Below are positions 1 to 12,741 of a stretch of 64,000 nucleotides of DNA, piece after piece. Below the pieces are notes generated by a model. The model was not told the origin of the DNA. It worked only from the letters and a program-made list of their open reading frames with translations, and ran no database searches. The stretch comes from Dichetophora obliterata (taxonomy: Eukaryota > Arthropoda > Insecta > Diptera > Sciomyzidae), in assembly GCA_963920525.1 (NCBI GenBank), contig OY986437.1:116584715-116648714 (forward strand), in the 5' to 3' direction. The position numbers and the translations under genes are program-made. Position 1 is the first letter of the stretch; the number at the start of each line of letters is the position of its first letter.

Positions 1-574
1 ACAAAAGCTATGTATCAATTTTACCAAGAATATTTCTTTGAGTAGAGATATAGCGAGACGGCTATATTTCGATGGTATTGGAAATTGATACGTGTGAAAA
101 AGGGATGCCAGATCACACGTATACACGAGTTTCGGTTAATTTCTTCCCGAGGCTCTTCCTAGCATAACCGAAACTTTTTATGAAGAGGTAACCGATATAT
201 CAGTTTAGAAAAACCGTTTTTGCTTAGTTAAATAACCGATAGTCTTCTTGTAGGGTTCTCTCTTGTGGTGGGTACCTTAGCTGTTAAATTCAGTTGTTTA
301 CGAACAAAATCAAAGCAAATAACAAAATTCGTCAATTGGAATTGTGTTGTGAATTTTTGTGATTTAAATTGATTTAATTGATAGATTTAAACGCCAAGAA
401 ATTGAGCAATTTGTCGAAAGCCTTTTCAAAAAGAAATTGGCTCTTTTTTTTGTGTGCCTCGTGAAGAAACTATAGCAGTGAACACATAGCTCGCGATAAG
501 CGTCAAATGTCACTTTTAATTTACATGTCATTCTTATGGGAAGAATACTTGGAGACTTTTACGACGACATTGAC
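1..574. other. AT-rich DNA, no gene seen
   Basis: No coding frame of note and no clear terminal repeats. It holds scattered AT-rich sequence only. Confidence 0.5.
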
Positions 575-998
575 CCTGTTCTCACTCGCCTTAAAAAAGG
601 CAGAGTAATGGCGTTATTTTGACACTATGCATCTGTCAGGTGTTCTTACTACCGACTTTTTTAAGCCCGCCTTATTTTGCATTCCGAGAACAGTCCATAA
701 ATGTGGTGTTAAATTTCGGAGAATTCATTACTTTGTAAGTCTTAAATTAAACAGCAACGCAAACAGAAAACCCAACCAATGCAAAACAAAATTTATTTGC
801 GCTAAAACATAAGAGAACCACGAGGAAAATGAGGCACAATGAAACTTCAAAGTAACAGACGTCAAAATGAATCGCAAAATTTTTAAAATTTTTGAAAATG
901 CTGCCTCACGTAACTTGTCACCTTCCCACTTCCCACCTTACCTGTAGACGTCAAAATTAATCCGATGATCCGCCTAACGTAAGGCGCGTGAGAACAGG
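575..998. mobile_element. Small TIR element (MITE)
   Basis: The left end reads CCTGTTCTCACTCGCC and the right end is its near inverse, GGCGCGTGAGAACAGG. No coding capacity is visible between them. Both flanks contain CATTG, but an exact target duplication is not clear, so the boundaries are approximate and the superfamily is unknown. Confidence 0.45.
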
Positions 999-2454
999 CT
1001 CATTGCCTGCATTCAGCGGAAAGAACTGTTCCACAACTTTCCGGCTGAATGGTATGCTCTCACAGAACATGTTCCTTGAGATGTCACAATTTATATAGCA
1101 AAAATATTTTATGCTACTTCGCTACTTGAGCACTTTTTCGGCTAGAATGCGGCCATTGTCGCGCGGCATCGAATGCCGTTGTCGCCAGCTTCAATTTAAT
1201 TCTAATTTGACACGCGACAAAAGCAAATTTCTTCCATTGTATACATTTGTCATTGTTTCGTGCTACAAATGTTACAAATTAAATTTATAGAATTACGTTA
1301 AATGAGCACAAATCCACAAAAACAGTTGGCCTATCGTTAATGTCAAAGTGTGTTTTAGAGTTGTCAGTTTTCTTTATTAATGTTATTTCTGGAATAAACA
1401 CTTGGAAATGGATAAGATTAAATGAGGATATACGTATCTATTATGAAATAAATAAGCTTTTAAGTAGTTTTATAGCATAATCTTGACTAATTATTATTGC
1501 CTATAATTTTTTTTTTTTTGGTTTTTTTTAAATTTTAATTTTTTTATTCAAGAATTTGATTCTCACTTGCGATATAAGAATTTCTTATTGGGACAGTGCT
1601 CAATTTTAAAACCATTAAACTAACTTGCAACGACGGCAATTCGGCATTCGGCATCGAACGTTGTTTTTTGCAACATGGACCACTTTGTATCAGATTACTG
1701 CAACGACGGCATTGCATTCAGCATCAAACTTGGTGGCTTGTCGCACGAATTACGTGGAGCGTTGATGAAATCGGTTTCTGAAAAATGTTTGTTACAAACT
1801 TTTCCTGTAAATTCCAAGTCTAAGCCACAAGACTACAACCACTTTCGCCTTTTCTCATCATCGCTTTGAACACTAAAAAAACTTCAATTTTCTTTATTCC
1901 AAGTTGTCCGACAAATTGCACAACTTCTTTTTGCCATTTTTATAATTTTTAAAGTTATTAAAATATATGTAACTTCACACAAAATTCTCTATGAAAACCA
2001 CAAATACACGCTTATATTACCAATAATAAATTTGAAGTGGAAGGCTCAAGCTGGATTATAACATACAAAAATATTTCGCAGAATAAGTCCACTTCAAGCT
2101 TGCCTTGAAAACAGAAAACCTGTACTACCCCGTTTTGAAGTATTTTTAGATATCAGCAGAAACGCTTAGGCAAAGTATGGATTTTTCATTGGATTTTAAT
2201 TTGTGATATGGCAGCACCATATTTTATGATTTTGACATTAACGATAGGTCTTGTCAAAGCTTTACCCTACCTCATTATTCTGTCATGAGTCGCTCAACAT
2301 ATCTCTACAACGACAGAATGGAGACATGTCGCTCTTCGCTTGTTGTGCTGAATGTAAAAATAATTTGACATTTGACGCACTGTTGCTGTCGTCGTTAATG
2401 TGTTCAAGGTAGAATGTGTTCAGGACTTGAGCTTGTTGTTTAAATAAAAGAAGC
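999..2454. other. Non-coding DNA with short duplications
   Basis: No gene recognised. The 12-mer GCAACGACGGCA occurs at 1627 and 1700 in a short imperfect tandem duplication, and a related CGGCATCGAA motif lies near 1162. The short open frames here have no recognisable content. Confidence 0.4.
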
Positions 2455-2690
2455 CAGTCTATACCATGATAAAATTAGACAAGGTAGTGTTAGGGCGGAG
2501 AGCCGGTGACCGAAACTGTCAAAACGAAATTGACATTTCATACAAAATCTGCAACCAATGAGAATGCAATATGAAAGCAAGAATTGGCAAAAATACCAAA
2601 ATGGATGAGTTTGACAGTTATGGTCACTAAGAAAGAGAACACATTCAGCCCTAACACTTCCTTGTCTAGTTCTACTATGGTCTGTACCAA
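2455..2690. mobile_element. MITE, family 1 (copy at 51.5 kb)
   Basis: The inner inverted repeats are GACAAGGTAGTGTTAGGGC (2478) and its inverse near 2648-2666, with weaker pairing for about 20 bp further out on each side. A second copy in the opposite orientation lies at about 51,490-51,730 and shares most of its length, including the central stretch. The open frame across it only reflects the repeat. No transposase is present, so it is a non-autonomous element of unknown superfamily. Confidence 0.7.
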
Positions 2691-3149
2691 GGCTCATTTT
2701 TAAGGGGCTTGTTCGAGTCTCAAGAAATGCAGCAATAATGCGCAACATATCAAAGTATCACGTTCGATACAAAAATGTTGCAACTTTTGCAAAAGTCAAA
2801 CGTTCTAGCTAGTAGAAATTTGGCATTTGGCGAGCGCAAAATGCAAGAACCCAGCAACATGAATATTTATACTGCGCGAAAGGTATGGAAGAAAGTAATC
2901 AAAATTGATATTTATTGCAATCTTTTTACATTTAATGGTAATTATTTATCATATTCATACACAGATATTCCATTTATTAATTATTTCAGCTAAAAATTGC
3001 GAAAATTTTGAAGTTTTCGTCAATGTTCTCTTCTTTAAAATTTTGGTAAAAAATAACCTTCCTTTCCGCAAAAACCTTTATTTTCTTGATTTTCCATATA
3101 TTAGTAACAAGTTGATTCCGTTGTCTGCAAAGTTAGCAATCTTATTAAA

Positions 3150-3348
3150 GAGCTCGGTCGAACTGTCAAAATAGAAGAAAAAAAATCAAGAAAATTAATG
3201 CATAGAGCAAAGAAAAGCACAGTTGACAGTTGAAGCAAAGGCGGAAAAGAGCGCATTTCTCTCAAGTGACACAAACTTATAAATGAACCATGATCTGCAC
3301 TGAACTTTCAAACCAAGGCTCAAGTATAAGGTTGTGGCACTTGAGAGT
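3150..3348. repeat. Half copy of the adjacent foldback element
   Basis: It begins GAGCTCGGTCGAACTGTCA and matches the left arm of the element starting at 3349 in the same orientation, including the AAAGAAAAGCACAG and GCAAAGGCGGAAAA blocks. It looks like one arm of a second, truncated copy abutting the complete one. Confidence 0.6.
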
Positions 3349-3664
3349 GAGCTCGGTCGAACTGTCAGAATGGATGAAAAGAAAGCAAGAAAATGAATGC
3401 TTAGAACAAAGAAAAGCACAGTGACAGTTCAAGCAAAGGCGGAAAAAGTGCATTTCTCTTGAGTGCTACAACCTTATAAATGAACCTAGTTTCAAACCAA
3501 TTAGTTGTATTTATTCAAGCTCAAGGTTCATTTATAAGGTTCTGGCACTTGAGAGAAATAAACTCTTTTTCCGCCTTTGATTGACCTGTCACTGTGCTTT
3601 TCTTTGTTCTATGCATTCATTATCTTGATTTCTTTTCATCCATTCTGACAGTTCAACCGAGCTC
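3349..3664. mobile_element. Foldback element, ~140 bp inverted arms
   Basis: The left arm runs from GAGCTCGGTCGAACTGTCA to the TTATAAATGAACCT block near 3487. The right arm (about 3520-3664) is its inverse and ends TGACAGTTCAACCGAGCTC. The arms take up almost the whole element, so the transcript or single strand would fold into a long hairpin. No coding sequence is present and the superfamily is not identifiable. Confidence 0.65.
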
Positions 3665-3730
3665 GCATGGTGTATGGTGAAAGGTGTAAGCGACGTCGAC
3701 GTCGTTTGCTAAAGCTGTCAAACTTTACAT

Positions 3731-6700
3731 CAGGCCTGTAGCCAGCAGAGATTTGCATGAGACCATTCGTCAGTTTTTGCCACTCGAGTAACAATCGTCG
3801 TCAGCCGTAATCGCACACAAGAAAAAAATGCATATATACCGCTCTAGTTCATAAACACCGATTGCTGCAAAGCACACTTTGTCACGATTGCGAATTGATG
3901 CAAAGGCAGCCTCCAGACCACGAGATCATTCGGATGCTTCGCTTAAAGCTCGAATGTCAGCTGCTGCATGAATTTTTGTTGTTTCCATACTTATCTGACC
4001 TTCTCTAGCAGCGCGTTCTTCTTTGTGCTGCTTGTTCCTTTTAGTTTATTATTTTCTTTTCTCTACTGTGGAGCTATCAGTATTGCCAGTAGCAAGTTTT
4101 ATGACAGTAAATTTTTAAAGTAAACTGAGCTAAAATTTGCATAAAAATTAATCTTGAAAGCGAAGTAAATTAGTAAACAAACTACATATTATTGAAAGTT
4201 TGTCGGTAAAATAACAACAATGTTTTGCTTTCAATGAACATTACTATCCCTTCAAGACAAGCGTTACCAAAGCTCCAACACAATTAAAAAATGTTTGATG
4301 AAAACCAACACAAACTTGTCATTAATTTGTTTTTTTTTATAAATGTGGGAAAGTGCAGGTTTAGCAAATGTCACGAGCTGAGCTAAGTTGTGTAAGTTAG
4401 AAAGAGATCCTTCTGACAACTGTTGTAAAGAAGCGACGTGTGCTGCAAAGTTTTATTAAACAATTTTATAGAAAAAGCCCTGAAAAATGAGTATTCAACC
4501 CGAATGTATGGAGTTTTTTAAAACGAGCAGGTATTTATTAATAAAACAAATTTTGTACAACTGTTAACTTGTCAAAGAATGGCTAAAATTTTAGGTAATG
4601 TTGTGTAGTAAAACTGATAAAAACACTTCAGTCTTTGATTTTGATTCATTTAATTAAATACCTCTAATTTCGGGTGAAAGAACTGCGAAATTTCTTCAAG
4701 AACTTGGTGCCAGAATATGTTTAGAAAAGTCCAAGAAAAGCGTAGAATATGATTTGATTAAAATTATAGATGTCTGTGATATTTATCTAAAGCAGCGAAT
4801 ATGGACAATTTAAAATTATGTTACATTTAAATTAAAATCGGTTATGTTTAATAGTAGATTCAGTAAAACTGAAAACAAAAATTAGTTTAATATATAAAAG
4901 AGTTTGCTTAATCCTTGATTAATAACATTAAAAAACATCCGTAAATGAAACTCACAATTATAACGACTCAAGTGTATAAATCTTAAAAATTTTTAAATTC
5001 GAAATTAGTTAAACCTTTTTTTTTTTGTTATAAATAGTTTTTTATCAATTTCATTCACTAATTCTATGCTAAAAATAATTTTGAATGTAGTGCTACTAGG
5101 TGTAATCCACGCTACTTGTGAAATCACACGTACACGTTAGTTTAGTCAGATTTTTCACATCACCATCTTAAAACTAATAGTAACTTTATTCTGCAAACTT
5201 ACTTAAGTTTCTTACAGCAATACATGTTTAGTAATGTTTTATTTTTCATGCTTTTTTTTCTTAGTTTTACGTAATTGTTTGCGTTTTTTATGTCACTTAT
5301 GTCAGTTTTTAGGTCATCAAAGTACGAGCCTTGGTTATTAATATATTTTTTCTATGATATGCAACTGTTTTATTGTTTCTATAATAAAAATATTTTTTAG
5401 TACATAATAAGAAATAATAAAACAACATTTTAGATACAATATAAATATCTTGTAAAAAAAATTATATTAAATATTTTATAAGAATATTTAATAAAATATT
5501 CGTTTCATTCGCCACATAACTCATTATATTTTATTCTATATTTTATCTTTGTGCGATGAATATTAAAGGCTGAAAGTTAAGTTGTTTGTGTCAGTTCCTC
5601 AAAATAATCGTTGGTTGCAAAATCATTTATGAAGATTCTTCAAATATTTAGATTCTAGTGATAGCCATTCGTGTGATGGAATGGTTTCAAATAGCCTCTA
5701 AAAATAACGTTTCTTGTCAAAATATTGGTTGGTGTAATAGTTTTAAGAAATAAACTGCCAGAAATTTTATGGCGGAAAAAAACTCTTCCTATCTGCATCA
5801 ACAATTGAAATATATGCAATCGGATAAAAGATAATGCTTTTTTCATACATATTTTTGATATATTTAATTTCAAAATATTAATACAAAACTTACTTGATCT
5901 AAAGCTCGCAATTTAATTCATGTGATTTATACAAAACTTTTTAAATTAAAATATCTTCATAAGTTGTATTTTGTTTTTCTTATTTCTTACAATATTTTTC
6001 AGTTTTATAATTAATATTTTAGTTTTCATATATATCAATACACGGAATTCTGACCAGGAATCAATCAATCAATTGCAGCCACTCAAAACCTTCCCAACGA
6101 TATCTTGAAAGTGAAAATAGCATTTGAAATAATTATGTTTTTTTGTATGTAATTAAAAATAATTAATAAGTAATTAAATAATTAATAAATACACAGAAAA
6201 CAACATTTTCATTAATCTGAATGCAAAAATAGAATGTTTGTTGATGTTGATTGGAAGAACTTTTTCATAACTATTATTTCTGACCGTTTATATTTTTTAA
6301 ACTACCACACCAGCCAATATTATTACAAAAAACTTGCTTTTTAGAGGTGATTTTAAACAATTCCAGCTCACGGATGGCTATAGCTACAGCCGAAATATTT
6401 GGGGAATTATCTGTACTGCTATATAAAACTCATGACTACTTTTTATATGACATAGCATTCTTTTGCAAAAAATCGTCCAGTTTTGGCAAAAATTGTTAAA
6501 CTGTTTTTGTCTTTTTTTTTGCCCAATGATTTTTTTGGGCAAAATTTATTTACACCAAAATGTTGTTTTTATATTTAATGTTTCAAAAATAATTTACATA
6601 AAAATATAAGCCCAATATCTTTCTCCAATCAAATGTTATGACTTCAAACAAATTTTTTTATACCATTGGCTATATTAATAAAAGTAATTTTCATATTAAT

Positions 6701-8047
6701 CGTATTCGATTCTTGGTATCCACCTCGCAGTCGAACTAGCACAGAAGTTGATTGTTGACATATTTTTTCGCCAACTTGTGCAATAATAACTCTAATTAAA
6801 ATCTTATTTTATAATATTGCAATTTTTTGTGTCTGGTAACAACATTCGCAGAATAAAAAAAATGCAACACTGCAACTAATATTTTTCCTTTGTGCGAATG
6901 AGCATAAAAGCATGGATTTTCCTTGCTTTTGGCGATTGTTCCTCATGTCTTGCCTTGTTTGACATTCTTGTGTCGCAGACGTTCGTAATCGCTAGCGCTC
7001 ACACTCTAAACATTCGTATCAACAGCGATTGGTACATGCATTTGCGCATTAATTTAAATGCAGGAAGCACATTCGGTGCTCGTTTATTGACGAGACAATC
7101 GAAACGCCATTTGAATGCACTCAAGCTGTTCTCTGGTAGCCAGGGTGGGAAAAGGGGGGCAATGCCCCCTACTACAGTCGTTTTCCCCCCTGACTAAATC
7201 AGACAATGAAAAACTTTAAATGAATAATTAATATGAATTTTGTAGATATATTTGTTTATTGCTTTAAAATAAGTTCAGTTTAAAATAACAAAAAATATAC
7301 ACATTCACCAATTCATGACTTAAATATGTAAATGAAATTTGTTTAACAAAACATTTTAGACAAATTGTTACAATTTTTCAAATTTCTACTAGGTCGCCAA
7401 CATTTGCTACCAAAAAAAATTTAAATTTTAATAATTTTTTAACCCGCATCCATAGGAACTTTCTAGAAATGAAAAGCACGTTCTGCACCAATTTAATGCA
7501 GATACAAGAAGAATATATAATTCATTTTTTTATGCATGATGAATGTTTATTAATTTTAAAATAAGAAAAAACGGCAAATCTTAGTTCTAGCAAAAATTTA
7601 AAGAAGCAAAAGATTTAAATCGAAACATGCATGTTTGTTCTTAATATATAAATCTAAATAAAAAATTTGCATCAATTTGATCCCAACGACGTATGCGGGT
7701 TAATTCAATTTTTTTATTTGTTTTATTTAAAAAATGTCTTGCCCATTTCGCTACACTTTCTTATATTTCTAGCCACTTTAAATAAATCTTTATTTCTACC
7801 TTCATTTCATTACAAAGTCCTGAATTAATTTTTATATTATTTTTTTTGTATTAATCTCATGTATAAAAAGATCTACATATCCATGTAAATATTATAAAAT
7901 TAACTGTTTTTTAATAAATATGTGCAATGTATTCATTTCACACGTTAAAAAATTGTTTTTTTTATTTGAATGCAAAAACAAAAAAATTCCCCTTCCCCCC
8001 AAGATTCATGCCTGTCCCTCTGTATTCTTGGTCTGGCTACAGGCCTG
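3731..8047. mobile_element. hAT element with 8 bp TSD, itself interrupted
   Basis: The ends are CAGGCCTGTAGCCAG (3731) and its exact inverse CTGGCTACAGGCCTG (ending 8047). The identical octamer CTTTACAT lies at 3723-3730 and 8048-8055. A CAG-starting TIR with 8 bp duplication is diagnostic of hAT. Removing the second hAT at 3746-7135 leaves about 0.92 kb with G/C-run sequence next to the end (7144-7190), so this is a short non-autonomous copy. The same TIR family bounds the hAT at 19,441-21,127. Confidence 0.85.
3746..7135. mobile_element. Second hAT element, inserted in the TIR of the first
   Basis: The octamer GTAGCCAG occurs at 3738-3745 and 7136-7143, directly flanking this segment. It starts CAGAGATTTGC and ends GCTGTTCTCTG, inverse over CAGAGA with further scattered matches. 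This is a hAT-type duplication made inside the 15 bp TIR of the outer hAT. The 3.4 kb interior is AT-rich. I recognise no transposase domain; the open frame at 6892-7197 crosses the right boundary and is not convincing. Confidence 0.75.
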
Positions 8048-8256
8048 CTTTACATACAAAATCAAGAATGATAGAATAAGAGATTACGCTTTGCGCAGGT
8101 CCGTTACTTCTGCTAATGGAGTCTGACAACCAACTGTTCAGTTGACTACGTCACAATATTTTATTTCTTTGAGAAACGTACTGTGATCGGTTGTGTTTTA
8201 TTTACTTGTGTATATATCGAAGTATATTTGAGAATTTTTAACTTTAAATTTAAAAA

Positions 8257-8406
8257 ATGAAGTGTGCAGCTGCTAATTGTGGTAACAGAAGCAAACAAAT
8301 ATTTTTCAGAAACCTAATGTTTGTAATAAATACAAAAATTAAACCAAGAAATTGTAGAAAACGCACACAAATGAAAAAAAAATACAAAAATATATTAACT
8401 TAACAA
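8257..8406 (+). pseudogene. THAP-like zinc finger fragment
   Basis: A 49-codon frame begins MKCAAANCGNRSKQIFFR. The C-x4-C spacing followed by NR close to the N-terminus is typical of THAP zinc fingers, the DNA-binding domain of P-element, Kolobok and related transposases. The later Cys-x2-His, the AVPTF-like tail and any catalytic domain are missing. A TTTTCAG lies just after residue 16, so a splice acceptor or decay may explain the loss of similarity. It sits between the inverted ends of the 3665-8981 element, which suggests it is that element's residual transposase. Too short for certainty. Confidence 0.4.
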
Positions 8407-8981
8407 AATTTGTTTCATTATTTAAAAACTTGGAACTATCATTTATTTGTCCTTTCAATTCACAGGTAAATTAATGGAAATAAAATATCTGGGAACGTTT
8501 AAACTACATCAATTAAACTCTTAATAAACATTTTTATAAAATTCAAGTCAAAAAATAATGCTCACTGAAGTTGGTTTCTCAGACAAATTTTTTTTTGACT
8601 TAGCTGCTTACTGGCTGTAATAAAATAATAGTAAAAATAATGTTTGCAAAGGAGTACTTAATAAATTAACCTCTTCTCGTTCCAATTAATTGCTTCTTAC
8701 TTCATTTATTTTAATTATACAAACTAAAATATATGCAATTTTCATTTCTGTGTAGAAATCGTATGCAAAGTGATCGCTCTCCAAAACATTGATATTATGA
8801 CGTACATGCGCAGAACGACAATTTTGTTGTACTCATTTTCTTGTCTTCGGCGCAATCTTTGTATTCTATCATTCTTGATGCAAAATCAATCAACTTTTCT
8901 GTCTCTTTTACTCATTCCTAAGTTTGACAGCTTTAGCAAATGACGTTGACGTCGCTTACACCTTGACTTCTTACACCATGC

Positions 8982-9212
8982 CACAAAGAAGTAAAATATA
9001 AGGAAGTGGTGTAATAGCAGAAAAGTGTGGTATTTTCTATATTGGTGTTGGTTCACACAAATACAGAAACAATCACAAAAGGCCGTATTCGGTTGTATCG
9101 TAAAAGAAGGCCCAAACTGTTAAAGTTTGTTCTTATGCATTAAAATTTTAGAAACATTTCAAGAATAGCAACAACTCTAACTATTTAAAAAATTTTTGAT
9201 CGCTCGCAATTG
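8982..9212. other. Non-coding spacer
   Basis: Nothing recognisable. Confidence 0.4.
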
Positions 9213-9785
9213 GCTTAGAAGTTATAGGCTCCAACGTTGGAAAAAGTGGACTAAAAATTTAGCTGAATTTTTAAGTTTTCCAACAAAACTAAACTTTATG
9301 GGTATCAAAAGAGAGATAATACAAGTATCTATTCATCAAGATATCAAACATAAAAATACATGCATTTAAGATACAACCCTTTTTTTACTTAAAATCGCGA
9401 GGTTTTTCCAAATTTAATAAAAAATAAATGTATCAAAATTAGGCCTTCGGATGCTGCTTAGGGTTTACAAACCTCAGTAAGTACCACACAGGCTTCTCTG
9501 TCTACAGCAGTTCTGAATGTAGTTATCTTTTTAATAATTCTCTTTTTAATGTATTGCTTTCGTAAAAGAGAAACCACTAGTCTTTCAGACAAATTCTAAT
9601 TATAAAAAATTATATCTTAATGAATTCTTATGGAATTCTAAATTTGACACCTCATTGAATAGATACGCACATTACCTTTGTTTTAATACCCATAAAGCTT
9701 AGTTTTGTTGAAAAACTAGAAAAACTGCAAGATTTTTAGGTAATTTTTCTATATTTGAAGGCCTATAAATTCTAAACTTCAACTT
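9213..9785. mobile_element. Palindromic non-coding element
   Basis: Arms of about 130 bp pair across the element. For example AAAACTAAACTTTATGGGTA (about 9284) is mirrored by TACCCATAAAGCTTAGTTTT (about 9688). Outer parts pair more weakly (AAGTTATAGGC against GCCTATAAATT). No coding content. Boundaries are approximate. Confidence 0.5.
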
Positions 9786-11876
9786 TAATTACAAATTATA
9801 TTAGGTTAATTTTTTAAAATCCTTATTTTTTTTTGGTGTTTCTGCCTAGTTGTTGTGTAAAAATCAGAAAAATTTAACAAACAGGTACTAAATCTGATTC
9901 ACTTTGCTGAAAACAAGAGCGCCCCAAACATGTATTCAACTGCGAAAAATGACTGCGCCCCTGAAGCAGTGTTTGTGTTTTGACAGATGTGGTTTGATCA
10001 AACTGGCGGAAAATCAACGGGGTCTAAATTGCATTTTAAACCATTTTTAATAAGAAATATATACATTTCTAACACAAATAAGTTAAAAAAATATCGTTAG
10101 AAACTAAATAAAGCACTTTTGTTAAAATAATTTAAACCGTATGGACATATTTACCTGTGGAACGAATGCGCACTGTTTTTAAGTTTTCGGGAACTATTAC
10201 AATTCTTAACCGCACAACTCATATTGCATTTGTTTTAGTGGTTTTTTTTCTTTAATTTTGTTGCTTTTTAAGCAGTGAAAAATGCTTAAAATTAAATTAT
10301 TTTCAACTATTTTGCTGAGGAGTCTTCCAATCAGATGCCAGGGTTCTCAAAAATGTCAAAAAACACACTCTTTCTCGCTCGCACAATTTACGAATGGTGC
10401 GACAGTTCACGTACAGTGTATGTGTAAGCAACACCATTTCCTTATATTTTACTTCTTTGCCATGCCACAACAAGTGCCACAACGTTATAAATGAGCCTTG
10501 TTCAAGCTCTCATAATGAGAGGAGAGCAAACCATCATAATGAGAGGAGAGCAAAAGAGCAATTTTTTTATAGTAGAACAAGCACTTGGTTGCATAAATAC
10601 GAAACTTTTTCATTGTACGAAATATCCAAAGGTACATATGATTACTACATTTTATACTACATTTTCTATAACTTATTTGTTTTGATTCAATATTATGTTA
10701 TGAGTTTTAAAAAATATAATATCCACGTTTTTATTGTAAAACTGTAATAAAACAATAAAAGTAAAACACAGTACATACGAGTAAAAAAGGAATAATTACA
10801 TGTGAATATTTCCAAAACTTTTTATTAAAGAATAATTAAATAATGTACTGGAAACATGGTTTTCATTATTAAATTAATGCAATGCCAACTTTTTGTAGTT
10901 CTTTGTAACAAAAAGTATGAATATAGTTATTTAATATGTATTTTGGAAAATCAAAAATACTTACTTCTTTATATATTTAGTTTCAATATGAAAACTTTAA
11001 AACTAATCTATTATTATTAATATTTACACAGCGTAGAGGATTCCTTACTTAATTCTTGCGTGTCATAACTACTGTTTTTAAATCATCAAAATATTAAGGG
11101 AGGATTTAGGCGAAAGAAATTTTTAAAACATATTTTTGTTTTAATTGATTTTACACATCTTTTACCAAAATGAGCGTCTTTGCAAAATTTGTCTAGTTTT
11201 TACACGCAACAGTATGGTTAAAAATAACATAAATTTTTCTACTTTTTCAACGCTTCATAATATTCTTAAATTTCATTCCATTTTGGTAAAAGATGTGCAT
11301 TCAAAAGTCTTTTTTAAAATGCCTTTTTTGGTTTGTTTTAGGACGATCTTGAGCCGATCTATAATGTGGGTCGATTTTCACCATCACTAAAATTAAACTT
11401 ATTTTTTGAGAACACTACACAACATCGTTTGACACTAATTTCAGAGAGAGAATATGTATTTGTTTACGTATAATAAGGATATGTCAAATATATACTTAAC
11501 CTTATTCTGATTGAATCATGATCTGAACCAATCAAGTCACTTTGCTATAAAATCGAAATTTATTAATTTATGTAAAGAAAATTTAAATTTTCACACAAAT
11601 GAATTGACTAGTTTCGTTATGCTTGTTTTTTTTTTTAGTTGACAATATTCGCTTTTGGTAAACAGAACAAAAAAAAAAGTAATAGCGAAAACTTGAAGAG
11701 TAGAAGAAAACTAGTTGAGTAGCGAAAACTGGAAGAGTAGATAAAAAACCAGAGTTGTAAAATCGGCATTCATATTCAGAATTTTAAGTACAACTGAATA
11801 ACAACATAAGAATGCATTCAGTGAATGCAAAATTGATTTATAAATAAAATTTTTAATTCATATTCATTTTTAGAAA
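9786..11876. other. AT-rich DNA, no gene recognised
   Basis: Several short open frames (10,282-10,747 and 11,145-11,390) have no recognisable content. A 22 bp inverted repeat ACATCTTTTACCAAAATG (about 11,154) and its inverse (about 11,278) flank a ~100 bp loop. The 10,470-10,500 segment resembles part of the foldback family at 3.3-3.6 kb (TTATAAATGA motif). A short tandem duplication of AGCGAAAACTxGAAGAGTAG lies near 11,685-11,740. Confidence 0.4.
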
Positions 11877-12010
11877 ATGATTAATTATTACCATTATTTA
11901 TTATTATTTTATATTTTCATTTCATCATTAATTATATTATTGTTATTATCATCGTTATTTAGAATAATAAATAATTTTTGTATTTATTTGAATGCTATTC
12001 ACAAAGAATG

Positions 12011-12235
12011 CAATTCGCAAAGAATTTCAGAATTCTTTTCTTTCATTATTATTTTTTTATTCATTTTTTATTCGTTCTTCATTTCTTATTCCTTATTCTT
12101 TTACTAATCATTTTTTATTCATTATTCATTTTTTATTCATTGTTTATTTGTTATTTATTATTTTTTTTTATTCATTATTCATTTTTTATTCATTATTAAT
12201 TTTTTATTCATAATTCATTTTTTATTCATTACAAG
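12011..12235 (+). repeat. ATTCA-rich microsatellite, left arm
   Basis: Degenerate repeats of TTTTTATTCATTATTCA. The same motif in complement fills 12,742-12,935, so the two arrays form a large imperfect inverted repeat around the dispersed element at 12,236-12,710. Open frames rich in Phe and Ser here are artefacts of the repeat. Confidence 0.75.
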
Positions 12236-12710
12236 CTTAAACCCGGAGCGTTGCTGCTGCGACCCCGTTGCCAAATGCGAATAAAATTTTATCAGTGAAA
12301 CTGCATATGTAAATTGTGGTCGAATACTGAATTCCATGGCTATGCGACCTTTAACTCAAAAGCTGTTGAATTTCTCAAATTTAAGTTGTATGGGAGGCGT
12401 CACACCCCCTTGTCCAGCGCCATACAAAGTTATCAGTAAAACTGCATGTGTAAATTGAGTTCGAATGCTGAATTCCGAGGCTGTGCGGCCTATAAATTAA
12501 AAAAACCAAAGATATTCTATATCGAAAATTTGGCTTGTATGGGAGGTGCCACGCCCACTGAGGGTAGGAGGGTGAAATATAATTTACAACCTATTCTCGT
12601 ACAAATATGCATACAAAACTTCATGAAAATCGGTCGAGCCGTTTCGAAGGAGTTCTGTAACAAACACCGTGATACAAGATTTTTATATATTAGATTCATT
12701 TTTTATTCAT
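12236..12710 (+). repeat. Dispersed repeat resembling a LINE 3' end
   Basis: It contains two related blocks (about 12,296-12,380 and 12,430-12,560), each with AACTGCATxTGTAAATTG and TTGTATGGGAGG. The end has TCATGAAAATCGGTCGAGCC followed by GTTTCGAAGGAGTTCTGTAA and ends near TATATATTAGATT. This kind of ending is familiar to me from insect RTE-type LINE tails, but I cannot confirm the family. Transcribed strand is inferred as plus. The open frame at 12,446-12,733 has no recognisable product. Confidence 0.45.
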
Positions 12711-12741
12711 TATTAAATTTTTATTCATTTTAGTCCTAAGC

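Larger units (their letters stand above)
3665..8981. mobile_element. TIR element carrying a THAP-like fragment, split by hAT insertions
   Basis: The left end (3665-3726) starts GCATGGTGTA and includes GGTGTAAGCGACGTC and TTTGCTAAAGCTGTCAAACTT. The right end (about 8920-8981) is its inverse and ends CTTACACCATGC. Similarity continues inside as AAGAATGATAGAATA (about 8064) against its inverse near 8863. After removing the nested hAT elements the unit is about 1 kb. A THAP-like start lies at 8257. No clean target duplication was found. The THAP-like fragment and long TIRs would fit a P-like or other THAP transposon, but this is inference. Confidence 0.55.

Noticed and set aside
2440..2748. 102-codon minus-strand frame also found at 51.5 kb
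   Set aside because: The similarity is explained by two copies of one MITE in opposite orientation; the frame has no recognisable domain and is not flanked by gene signals.
6892..7197. 101-codon plus-strand frame
   Set aside because: It crosses the right boundary of the inner hAT and the GTAGCCAG duplication, so it joins two unrelated sequences.
11877..12213. Several Phe/Ser/Ile-rich frames resembling membrane proteins
   Set aside because: They come from TTTTTATTCA simple repeats.
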